Assembly (NCBI GenBank): GCA_905214925.1
Contig: CAJMOB010000001.1
Location: forward strand, 124,001-188,000
DNA from: Scybalomonas sp905214925
GTDB lineage: Bacteria; Bacillota; Clostridia; Lachnospirales; Lachnospiraceae
Length of the DNA stretch: 64,000 nucleotides
Direction of reading: 5' to 3'
Below, one piece after another: positions 8,543 to 16,454 of this stretch. The stretch's first letter is position 1; the number at the start of each line of letters is the position of its first letter. The notes under the pieces are model-generated. The model ran no database searches. It saw only the letters and a program-made list of their open reading frames with translations, and was not told where the DNA came from. The translations under genes were made by a program, and so were the position numbers.

Positions 8543-8711
8543 TATGAGGATTTTAAGAATCAAATCGATTTATTCTTATTGCGGACGTTTGTCTTTCTTA
8601 TATCCTATGATATCGAAAACAAAATAGCATATAGCAATTTTCTATCAAACAAAAGATAATAATAGAAAATTTTAAATATTTATTTTAGAAAAAATAAAGG
8701 AGTGTTTTATT
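8543..8711 (+). other. Long htpG leader with AU-rich hairpin
   Basis: The leader between the predicted transcription start and the ATG holds no open frame. A perfect inverted repeat AATTTTCTAT / ATAGAAAATT (8636-8645 and 8662-8671, 16-base loop) lies 25 bases before the AAAGGAG ribosome binding site. It could affect mRNA stability; it does not occlude the ribosome binding site itself. Confidence 0.4.
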
Positions 8712-10676
8712 ATGGCAAGTAAACAAGGTAGTTTATCTATTCATAGCGAAAATATTTTTCCAATTATTAAAAAATGGCTCTATTCCGACCATGATATTTT
8801 TATTCGTGAATTAGTATCCAATGGTTGTGATGCCGTTACAAAATTAAAAAAATTAGATATGATGGGAGAATTTACTCCTGCTGATGACGAAAAATATCGC
8901 ATCGATGTGGTTGTAAGCCCTGAAAATAAATCCATTAAGTTCATCGATAACGGTCTTGGTATGACTGCAGAAGAAGTCGATGAATATATTTGCCAGATCG
9001 CTTTTTCTGGAGCAGAAGCATTTTTAGAAAAGTATAAAGATAAAACAAATGAAGATCAGATCATCGGTCATTTCGGTCTTGGATTCTACTCTGCTTTCAT
9101 GGTTGCAGATAAAGTAACAATTGAAACACTTTCTTATAAAGATGGCGCAAAAGCTGTTTATTGGGAATGTGATGGCGGTACTGAATACACAATGGAAGAC
9201 AGTGATAAAACAACTCGTGGTACAGAAATCACTCTCTATTTAAATGACGAAAGTACTGAATTTTCCAATGAATTCCGTGCAAGAGAAGTCTTAAATAAAT
9301 ATTGTTCTTTTATGCCTGTTGAAATTTATTTAACAAATGCAGATGAAGAAAATAAAAAAGAAGACGAAGAAGCATTAGAATTCGATGGCGATACAAACGA
9401 AGATACAACAGAGGTTGTAAACGAAGATGGCAGTGTTGAAACAGTGGAAGGCGAAGAAGAGAAAAAAGAACCAGAAGCTCCAAAACCAATCAACGATACT
9501 GCTCCTCTTTGGACAAAACATCCAAATGATTGTACCGAAGAAGAATATAAAGAATTTTACCGCAAAGTATTTATGGACTTTAAAGAACCTTTATTCTGGA
9601 TTCATTTAAATATGGACTATCCATTTAACTTAAAAGGTATTCTTTACTTCCCTAAAATCAATACCGAATATGATTCTATCGAAGGAACGATTAAATTATA
9701 TAACAACCAAGTATTTATTGCAGATAACATCAAAGAAGTTATTCCTGAATTCTTACTATTATTAAAAGGTGTTATCGACTGCCCAGACTTACCACTTAAC
9801 GTTTCTCGTTCTGCTCTTCAAAACGATGGATTTGTTAAGAAAATCTCTGACTACATCACAAAGAAAGTAGCGGACAAACTTTCTGGTATGTGCAAAACAG
9901 AAAAAGAATCTTATGAAAAATATTGGGACGATATCGCTCCATTTATTAAATTCGGTTGCTTAAAAGATGATAAGTTCAACGATAAAATGAAAGATTATAT
10001 TTTATTCAAGAACTTAGAAGGAAACTATGTGACTCTTCCAGAATATTTAGAAGCTGGAAAAGAAAAACATGAAAACAAAGTCTTCTATGTGACAAACGAA
10101 CAGGAACAGTCTCAATATATTAATTTATTTAAAGAAGAAGGAATGGATGCAGTTCTCTTAACTCATAACATTGATACACCTTTCATCACTCACTTAGAAA
10201 GCAGAAATAACGATGTGAAATTCCTTCGTATCGATGCGGATCTTTCTGATAACTTTAAAGAAGAAGCATCTGAAGAAGAATTAAAAGAAACAACCGATAC
10301 ATTAACAGAAGTTTTCAAAAAAGCATTAAACAAAGAAAACTTAAATGTATCTGTTCAGAAATTAAAAAATGCCAACATCTCTTCTATGATCACATCTTCT
10401 GAAGAAGGCAGAAGAATGCAAGAAATGATGAAAATGTATGGCATGATGGGAATGGATCCATCTATGTTCGGCGCTGGCAACAGTGAAACTTTAGTATTAA
10501 ACGCAAACAATAACCTTGTTCAATATGTATTAAACAATCCAGAAGGAGAAAATACAACTCTTATTTGTGAACAGCTTTATGATTTAGCACAATTAGCAAA
10601 TCATCCATTAAGCGCAGAAGAAATGACAAAATTCATTGCAAGAAGCAATCAAGTGCTTTCTATTATTACAAAATGA
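8712..10676 (+). CDS. htpG: Molecular chaperone HtpG (Hsp90)
   Basis: ATP-dependent cytosolic Hsp90 chaperone, 654 residues. The GHKL ATPase domain shows 'RELVSNGCDAVTKL', 'IDNGLGMT' and 'IGHFGLGFYSAF' (residues ~35-125). The middle domain has the catalytic-loop region 'LPLNVSRSALQ'. The C-terminal dimerisation domain ends '...SNQVLSIITK'. It is somewhat longer than the usual ~620-residue bacterial protein because of an acidic insertion (about residues 209-262) between the N-terminal and middle domains, reminiscent of the charged linker of eukaryotic Hsp90. The start ATG follows AAAGGAG. Control by CIRCE/HrcA is strongly indicated by the upstream palindrome. Confidence 0.97.
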   Translation: MASKQGSLSIHSENIFPIIKKWLYSDHDIFIRELVSNGCDAVTKLKKLDMMGEFTPADDEKYRIDVVVSPENKSIKFIDNGLGMTAEEVDEYICQIAFSGAEAFLEKYKDKTNEDQIIGHFGLGFYSAFMVADKVTIETLSYKDGAKAVYWECDGGTEYTMEDSDKTTRGTEITLYLNDESTEFSNEFRAREVLNKYCSFMPVEIYLTNADEENKKEDEEALEFDGDTNEDTTEVVNEDGSVETVEGEEEKKEPEAPKPINDTAPLWTKHPNDCTEEEYKEFYRKVFMDFKEPLFWIHLNMDYPFNLKGILYFPKINTEYDSIEGTIKLYNNQVFIADNIKEVIPEFLLLLKGVIDCPDLPLNVSRSALQNDGFVKKISDYITKKVADKLSGMCKTEKESYEKYWDDIAPFIKFGCLKDDKFNDKMKDYILFKNLEGNYVTLPEYLEAGKEKHENKVFYVTNEQEQSQYINLFKEEGMDAVLLTHNIDTPFITHLESRNNDVKFLRIDADLSDNFKEEASEEELKETTDTLTEVFKKALNKENLNVSVQKLKNANISSMITSSEEGRRMQEMMKMYGMMGMDPSMFGAGNSETLVLNANNNLVQYVLNNPEGENTTLICEQLYDLAQLANHPLSAEEMTKFIARSNQVLSIITK

Positions 10677-10727
10677 TGAGAAATGCAAGCCTTTCTGCTT
10701 GAATTATGCCTTCTACGTAAATAATAA

Positions 10728-10763
10728 AAAAAGGAGAAACATAAAAATGTGTTTCTCCTTTTT
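10728..10763. terminator. Terminator of htpG, bidirectional
   Basis: A 14-bp stem built on GGAGAAACA / TGTTTCTCC flanked by an A run on one side and a T run on the other, with an 8-base loop. It can end both htpG and the convergent minus-strand operon. Confidence 0.88.
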
Positions 10764-10829
10764 TACTATTTTTTATTCTATTTCCTTTGATGATTTCCAG
10801 AATCTATTTCTAAAATCTATTCCTAGAAG

Positions 10830-11819
10830 CTACTTCCAAAATCGCTCAATTTCTTCTTCCGTCAATTGATCCACAAACTGGATTTTTAAACGCAAGAAGT
10901 CTTCTAAATCATGCAGCAGTCGATATAAAAAAGCTCGATTTTCAAATTCCTCTCGCACCGTTGGTAATGGCTCTTCTCGCATTTTATCATATAAACTCTC
11001 TACATGCTCTAACAAAAGAAGTCCATTATTATATTCTTGTAAAGAACCACTCACCTCTTCTAATAGTTCCGATATTTGATACGCCTGCTTTACAACTAAA
11101 TCCATATGATGAATATTATCATAAATTCTTTTTAGTATAAATTTTTGACTCTTTCTCATTTCCACATACTTAATGAAATATCGGTTATCGGTCAACAGGG
11201 TGTTTTCTCTGCGTTCAAAGGAATATTTTTCTAACTGTTCTAATTTTTCTCCAAGACTAATAAAACAATTGGCATCGTATCCTTCTTTGCTTTCTTTTAA
11301 TAAAGTAACTGACATTTTATGCAAAATTCCTCGCATCATCTCTTCGACTTCTTCTTGTCCTTTTCGAATTTCTTCCACACTTCCTACCATATAACTGTTC
11401 ATTAAAATCCCGATCCCAGTTCCAATAAAAAGCAATAATAATTCATTTTTTATCCAAAGAGCGCTCATGGATTGTTCTGCATAAAAATGAAACATCAGAA
11501 CCGTGTTCATCACAAGTGCTTCTTGTAATTCTAATATTTGACAAACAAAAGCAAACAAAAGTAAAAATATCCCTACTGCTAGTAATCCATATCCAAAAAA
11601 GGTAAAGCAAAGATAGGCAATCAAAAGGGCAAGGAAGAAAGCAACCACCCTTCTTCCTACTAACCGCAATGTCTCTCTTTTTGTATTTTGAATACTTAAA
11701 ATTGTAATAACACCTGCTGAGGTGCTATAAGCTAATCCAAGAAGATTGGCAATAGAAACGGCCAAAAACCCTCCAAAGGCAATTTTTATAATCCGAATGA
11801 ATAAGTCTCTTTTTTTCAT
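10830..11819 (-). CDS. Aromatic acid exporter / FUSC-like membrane protein
   Basis: About 329 residues: an N-terminal membrane half with roughly five to six segments (about residues 10-150) and a C-terminal cytoplasmic helical half. The 'STSAGVITILSIQNTKRETLRLVGRR' region is typical of the aromatic acid exporter (ArAE_1, DUF939) family found in Firmicutes. Transport of aromatic acids is inferred from the family name only. The start is set at the ATG at 11819, which overlaps the stop codon of the upstream aminopeptidase gene as ATGA, a classic coupling arrangement; an upstream TTG is open but lacks a ribosome binding site. Confidence 0.8.
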   Translation of the reverse strand: MKKRDLFIRIIKIAFGGFLAVSIANLLGLAYSTSAGVITILSIQNTKRETLRLVGRRVVAFFLALLIAYLCFTFFGYGLLAVGIFLLLFAFVCQILELQEALVMNTVLMFHFYAEQSMSALWIKNELLLLFIGTGIGILMNSYMVGSVEEIRKGQEEVEEMMRGILHKMSVTLLKESKEGYDANCFISLGEKLEQLEKYSFERRENTLLTDNRYFIKYVEMRKSQKFILKRIYDNIHHMDLVVKQAYQISELLEEVSGSLQEYNNGLLLLEHVESLYDKMREEPLPTVREEFENRAFLYRLLHDLEDFLRLKIQFVDQLTEEEIERFWK

Positions 11820-13252
11820 TTCTTTGCCAACCAATAGTAAATGGTTTCTACTCCAAATCCTGTTGCATATTGTTTTTGATATTCATAAATTGGCGTATCC
11901 ACCCAAGCAGTTCCTGCAATATCTAAGTGAATCCATGGCTTTCCTTCTACAAAACTACGAATAAAAAGTCCTGCTGTAATTGTTCCGCATACAGGGCCAC
12001 CCATATTGCGAAGATCGGCTACTTTACTTTCGATCATCTTTTCATGTTCTTCTCCATATGGAAGTCTCCAGTATTTTTCTCCTGAACACTTGGATGCTTC
12101 TAAAAACTCTTCAAAAAGCTGTTCATTATCGCAAAGAACACCCGCAATACTAAATCCTAAGGCGGACACAACCGCTCCTGTCAAAGTTGCCACATCTAAT
12201 ACTTTACTCACCTTTTCATCTTTTACGAGATACGCAACGGCATCTGCTAAAATTAAACGCCCTTCGGCATCGGTATTTCCAATTTCAATTGACTTTCCAC
12301 CATAGGAAGAAATTACATCACCAACTAACATACTTCCTCCAGAAATACGGTTTTCACACATTGGAATCACCGCTGTTACATTCACTTTTGCTCCTTGCTT
12401 TGCTAAGGCATAGATAGCTCCTGCTACACAAGCGCCTCCACCCATATCTCCACGGCTTCCTGCCATAGAGTTAGCTGGTTTTAGACAGTATCCACCGGTA
12501 TCAAAGGTAACACCTTTTCCTGCCAGCCCGATTACATCATCGCTTTCTTTATCGCCTTTATATCGTAATATTGTAAAACATGGTGGATTATCACTGCTAT
12601 CTCCAACGGCTAATAACCCATCCATTCCTTTTTTACGAAGTTCTTCTACATGGATAACTTCTGTTTCTATCCCTGCTGACATTGCAAACTCACATACTTC
12701 TTTTGCAAAATCTTCTGGTTTTAATCGATTGGCTGGAGCATTCACTAATTTTCTAGCAAATACAACCGCTTCAAATAAATTCTCTCCAAGAGCCACTTGT
12801 TGTTCTAATACACCACTCTCTACTCCTTTTATAAGAACTTCCACTGATTTTTGCTCTTTTTTTCCTGTTTTATATGTATTTTCTTCATAAAAACCTAAGC
12901 AAAATCCTTCTACCCATGTGGCGATGGCTTCTTCTCCCACCTCTTTTATGAGAAATTCTCCATCAAGTAATGCTGTCTCAATTCCATAATTTCTACAAAG
13001 TTTTCCACATTTTGCAGAAAATTCCTTTAAAGTAGTCACATGAGAAAGGTCTTTATCCCCACTTCCCACTAAGATCAGATTTTCTGATGCAACAAAGCAA
13101 TGCTCTAAATAATCTCCCTTAAAAAAGCGAGTTTCTTTTTCCCACTTCGTGTTTTCCTCTTTTTGATACCATAAAAATTGAATAGCATTTTTCTCTCGTT
13201 CCATTTCCACTCCATGAATGGAAATGGAATATAATACATCTTCTTTTACCAT
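11816..13252 (-). CDS. pepA: Leucyl aminopeptidase, M17 family
   Basis: A 478-residue dinuclear-metal aminopeptidase of the cytosol that removes N-terminal residues from peptides. The signature 'NTDAEGRLILADA' and the metal-binding loop 'GKGVTFDTGGYCLKP' (serine of the usual FDSGG replaced by threonine) are clear. The first ~170 residues are the less conserved M17 N-terminal domain. The C-terminal region 'LDIAGTAW' is also canonical. It is the first gene of a two-gene unit, overlapping the exporter-like gene by 4 bases. The start ATG has AAAGGAACAGG upstream. Confidence 0.93.
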   Translation of the reverse strand: MVKEDVLYSISIHGVEMEREKNAIQFLWYQKEENTKWEKETRFFKGDYLEHCFVASENLILVGSGDKDLSHVTTLKEFSAKCGKLCRNYGIETALLDGEFLIKEVGEEAIATWVEGFCLGFYEENTYKTGKKEQKSVEVLIKGVESGVLEQQVALGENLFEAVVFARKLVNAPANRLKPEDFAKEVCEFAMSAGIETEVIHVEELRKKGMDGLLAVGDSSDNPPCFTILRYKGDKESDDVIGLAGKGVTFDTGGYCLKPANSMAGSRGDMGGGACVAGAIYALAKQGAKVNVTAVIPMCENRISGGSMLVGDVISSYGGKSIEIGNTDAEGRLILADAVAYLVKDEKVSKVLDVATLTGAVVSALGFSIAGVLCDNEQLFEEFLEASKCSGEKYWRLPYGEEHEKMIESKVADLRNMGGPVCGTITAGLFIRSFVEGKPWIHLDIAGTAWVDTPIYEYQKQYATGFGVETIYYWLAKK

Positions 13253-13357
13253 AGTATTTCCTGTTCCTTTCTATGCTTGTTCTATTTCTTTTCTCCATTA
13301 TCATTCTAAAGTAATTCGATACTCTGGATTCTCTTATCTAAACATCTTCTATAAAGA

Positions 13358-14305
13358 TTATTTCTTTTTCATTTCCTGAATCATCCCTTGCTGTTCCATT
13401 TCATGAAGCATTGGAAGTTCATATAGCTTTTCTAAATATTTCTTTGCAATCTCACTTAATACGGCTTTTTTATGAGTAATAATCCCTACTCGAACGACTT
13501 GTTTGGAATCCACAGGTTTTGCAATAATATTACTGGCCTTCATATCATCACCTAGAATTCCCGTGGATACGGTATAACCATTTAAACGAATCATAAGGCT
13601 AAAAATAGTCGCTCTATCACTGACCCGAATGCTTTTCTTTTTCGGCACATTGCTTAACATTTCTTCCGCAAAATAAAAAGAATTATCTTCTCCTTGCTCA
13701 TAAGATAAGTATGGATATTCTTCTAGTTCGTGTAATTGAATTTTTTCCTTCTTTGCAAGAGGATGATTTTCTCCTACGAAAATATGAGGTTTCGCTAAAA
13801 AAAGCTCTTGAAATTTTAATTGATTTTCCTTTAAATATCGATTCAAGACTTTTTCATTATACTCGGTTAAGTAAAGAACTCCAATTTCACTGCGTAACTG
13901 TTTTACATCATCAATAATGCTCGATGTCTTCGTCTCTCGCAATGTGAGTTCATAATCTTCAAGTCTATATTCTTGAATTAAATTCGCAAATGCCTCTGCC
14001 ACAAACGAATAATGTTGTGCCGATATTTGGAATCTCTTCTTCTTTTCCTCTCTCTTTAAATATGCTTCTTCCATCAGTTTTGCTTGCTCTACCACTTGTC
14101 TTGCATAGCTTAAAAATTCTACACCTTCTTGTGATAAAATCATCCCTCTATTGGTTCGATTAAAAATCGTAATTTTAAATTCAATCTCTAATTCATGAAT
14201 CGCACTTGTTACGCTTGGCTGTGTTACAAATAGCGTTTTTGCTGCCTCGCTGATCGATCCTTTCTCCGCTACAACAATACAATATCGCAACTGTTGTAAT
14301 GTCAC
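13358..14305 (-). CDS. LysR-family transcriptional regulator
   Basis: About 315 residues with an N-terminal winged helix-turn-helix ('GSISEAAKTLFVTQPSVTSAI') and a C-terminal periplasmic-binding-like effector domain from about residue 90. I prefer a GTG start at 14305, placed 6 bases after the AGAGGTG ribosome binding site, because the next in-frame candidate upstream sits inside that site. It closely resembles the second LysR of this window (57467-58378) in length, in the 'ETKT' and 'SEIGVLY' segments and in 'NSFYFAEE', so the two are paralogues. The second is next to metY, hinting at a sulfur amino acid role for the family, but the target of this one is not evident. Confidence 0.87.
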   Translation of the reverse strand: MTLQQLRYCIVVAEKGSISEAAKTLFVTQPSVTSAIHELEIEFKITIFNRTNRGMILSQEGVEFLSYARQVVEQAKLMEEAYLKREEKKKRFQISAQHYSFVAEAFANLIQEYRLEDYELTLRETKTSSIIDDVKQLRSEIGVLYLTEYNEKVLNRYLKENQLKFQELFLAKPHIFVGENHPLAKKEKIQLHELEEYPYLSYEQGEDNSFYFAEEMLSNVPKKKSIRVSDRATIFSLMIRLNGYTVSTGILGDDMKASNIIAKPVDSKQVVRVGIITHKKAVLSEIAKKYLEKLYELPMLHEMEQQGMIQEMKKK

Positions 14306-14356
14306 CAAAAACACCTCTTTTCTTTTATTCTTTTTTTATAATCATAACAGTAGATC

Positions 14357-14394
14357 CAAAAAAAATCCACTTCAACATGGAAGTGGATTTTTTG
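14357..14394. terminator. Terminator of htrA, bidirectional
   Basis: Stem ATCCACTTC / GAAGTGGAT with a 6-base loop, extended by flanking A8 and T6 runs and CC/GG. It lies between the htrA stop and the LysR start on the minus strand. Confidence 0.85.
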
Positions 14395-14427
14395 GATGAG
14401 AAATTCATAAAGCGTATTCTTTATCAC

Positions 14428-16152
14428 TTAGTTAAAAAATGACCAAAAATCATCGCTATTATTATACTGATTATTATATTGGCTATTACTATCTTGTTGT
14501 TGCTGTTGCTGCTGGCTTTGCTGATTTTCCTGTTGCTGTTTTACAGACTCTGTTTTCTTACCAAGTGTTACTTGTAATGATTTTTCCTCGTAAGTTCCGT
14601 TCTGGTTTTGACGTTTTACAACAATTGTCACTTCATCGCCTGCTGCTCTTCTTGATAAAAGACTCTGTAATCCATCCATTGTGCTAACATCTCTATCATT
14701 GAATTTTACGATAATGTCACCTGCGTAGATACCACCTTTTTCTGCTGGAGAGCTTTCTGTTACTGTTGCGACATAGACACCAGATGGAATATCGCTATTT
14801 CCCATATATTGGCGATATTGATCATCCATAGTAGCGCCTGTAATTCCAAGATATGCCTGCTTATCTTCTGGAATTGTTGATTCATTCATAATATCTTCAA
14901 GAATTGGTTTTGCTGTTGCCATAGGAATCGCATAACCCATACCTTCTACACCGCTTTCGGAGTATTTTGCAGAGTTAATACCAATAACTTCCCCATTCAT
15001 ATTTAATAAAGCACCACCGCTATTACCTGGGTTAATGGCTGCATCTGTCTGCATTAATGTCATTGTTTTATCTTCTAATTGTACTTCACGATTTAAAGCA
15101 CTCACATAACCACTTGTTACAGACTGTCCATAACCAAGGGCATTACCAATCGCAACTACTTGTTGTCCGATCGTTACTTCATCAGAATCTCCAAGGGATG
15201 CCACTTTAATATTGGATAAGGTATCTGAGCTAATATTTCCAACTGGAACTTTTACAACTGCAAGGTCAGAATCTGGATCTGTTCCTACAATTGTTGCCTC
15301 TACCACTTCTCCACTACCTTCTTCTTTTTGATCATGGTAGAATGTTACCTGTACTTTCTTCGCATCTTCAATTACATGGTTATTGGTAGCTATATATAAA
15401 TTACTATTATCTTTTGCAATAATAATTCCAGAACCACTACCTGTTCCTTCTGTTTTATACTGCTGTCCAAAGAAACCATTTTGAATGGATTCTACTGTAC
15501 TTGTAATCGCCACAATTGCTGGCATAGCGCTATCAGCTACTTGAGAAACCGTTCCTTTTGTGCTCACTTCATTTCCTGTTGCAAATCCTGTTGTCTCTAG
15601 TTGTACCTGACTCTCGTTATCTCCTAAGAGATATCTTGTTCCATAGTTAACTCCTTGGAATACAGTGCCTGCAATCAAACCAAAAGCCACTGCACAAGCT
15701 ACAAATTTACCAACTTTCTTTCCTGAATTTGGTTTTTTTGATCTTTTCTTTTTATTCATTGGCGGAATCACCCCATTGTCATTAAACTGTTGATATTGGA
15801 AATCTTGATTTCCTTGTTGATAGTTTTGTTCCATCTCATAAGGCTGATAAGAAGTTTGGTTTTGATCTTCTTGTTGATTATTATAAGAGGAATAACTTGC
15901 CGCCTGTCTTATTTCGCCTTCTTCATTATTTCTTGTTCTATTATAATTGTAATTTTGTTCATTTCCATTGTTTATAGAGTCATTCCCTTGGCTATAATAA
16001 GTATTATTTCCATTGGCTCTCATTTCTTCTGGTGTGAAACGATAAGTTCCATCTCCTCTTTCTTCAGAAGAATAAATATCATTTCCTCCATTTCCAGCTG
16101 TTGTATTTGTTTCCATTCCATTTAATTCTCTATTTTCATTATCGTAACTCAT
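14428..16152 (-). CDS. htrA: HtrA/DegP-like membrane-anchored serine protease
   Basis: A 574-residue envelope quality-control protease. A long polar, Asn/Gln-rich cytoplasmic N-terminus (~1-140) is followed by one membrane segment (~145-165), a trypsin-like domain with catalytic His in 'TNNHVIEDA', Asp in 'DSDLAVVKV' and Ser in 'GNSGGALL', then one PDZ domain ('GGIYAGDIIVKFNDRDV'). The C-terminus is a glutamine-rich low-complexity tail. The start is the second ATG (16152), spaced 9 bases from AGGAG; an ATG two codons earlier is too close. Upstream lies a perfect 11-bp tandem repeat in the -35 area, suggesting activation by a response regulator under envelope stress. Confidence 0.94.
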   Translation of the reverse strand: MSYDNENRELNGMETNTTAGNGGNDIYSSEERGDGTYRFTPEEMRANGNNTYYSQGNDSINNGNEQNYNYNRTRNNEEGEIRQAASYSSYNNQQEDQNQTSYQPYEMEQNYQQGNQDFQYQQFNDNGVIPPMNKKKRSKKPNSGKKVGKFVACAVAFGLIAGTVFQGVNYGTRYLLGDNESQVQLETTGFATGNEVSTKGTVSQVADSAMPAIVAITSTVESIQNGFFGQQYKTEGTGSGSGIIIAKDNSNLYIATNNHVIEDAKKVQVTFYHDQKEEGSGEVVEATIVGTDPDSDLAVVKVPVGNISSDTLSNIKVASLGDSDEVTIGQQVVAIGNALGYGQSVTSGYVSALNREVQLEDKTMTLMQTDAAINPGNSGGALLNMNGEVIGINSAKYSESGVEGMGYAIPMATAKPILEDIMNESTIPEDKQAYLGITGATMDDQYRQYMGNSDIPSGVYVATVTESSPAEKGGIYAGDIIVKFNDRDVSTMDGLQSLLSRRAAGDEVTIVVKRQNQNGTYEEKSLQVTLGKKTESVKQQQENQQSQQQQQQQDSNSQYNNQYNNSDDFWSFFN

Positions 16153-16235
16153 AATCATTTACTCCTTTCAAACCATCAATTGCTTGATGATTTTTTGTAC
16201 TCATTCCTTTGTTTGTTTATATACTATCAAGTAAT

Positions 16236-16257
16236 TGTGTCCGAACTGTGTCCGAAC
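16236..16257 (-). promoter_or_regulatory. Tandem 11-bp direct repeat in the htrA promoter
   Basis: Two perfect adjacent copies of an 11-bp unit, on the minus strand GTTCGGACACA, with the start of a third. The unit length equals one helical turn, as for OmpR/PhoB-type response-regulator sites. A TATAAA at 16216-16221 could be the -10, placing the repeats over a non-consensus -35. Confidence 0.5.
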
Positions 16258-16367
16258 TGTTATAAATTTATGTTTTTTGTAAGAAAAATTCTATTGTTAA
16301 ATGAAATAATATCATGTATGATATATGTTAATGAAATATGAACAAAATTTTAATATTATAGCAACTA

Positions 16368-16433
16368 TTAGACAGTTTTTAAGAAATTGGTTTTCTCCTA
16401 TTCCCTTAAATACTGTCTGATTCTTGTTATAAT
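16368..16433 (+). promoter_or_regulatory. Inverted repeat and extended -10 promoter upstream of the sugar transferase
   Basis: Arms TTAGACAGTTTTTAAG (16368-16383) and CTTAAATACTGTCTGA (16405-16420) match at 14 of 16 positions across a 21-base spacer. Directly downstream is an extended -10, TGTTATAAT (16425-16433), with no good -35. The right arm occupies the -35 position, so a regulator bound here would control this promoter. Confidence 0.5.
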
Positions 16434-16454
16434 AACTTACGATGAGGTATGATT

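Noticed and set aside
8636..8671. Riboswitch or RNA thermometer of the ROSE or fourU type in the htpG leader
   Set aside because: The hairpin does not include the ribosome binding site and shows no conserved ROSE or UUUU-AGGA pairing; kept only as a low-interest leader hairpin.
14480..14540. Trinucleotide-like repeat at the end of htrA
   Set aside because: It encodes the glutamine-rich tail of the protease and needs no other explanation, although its length may vary between strains.
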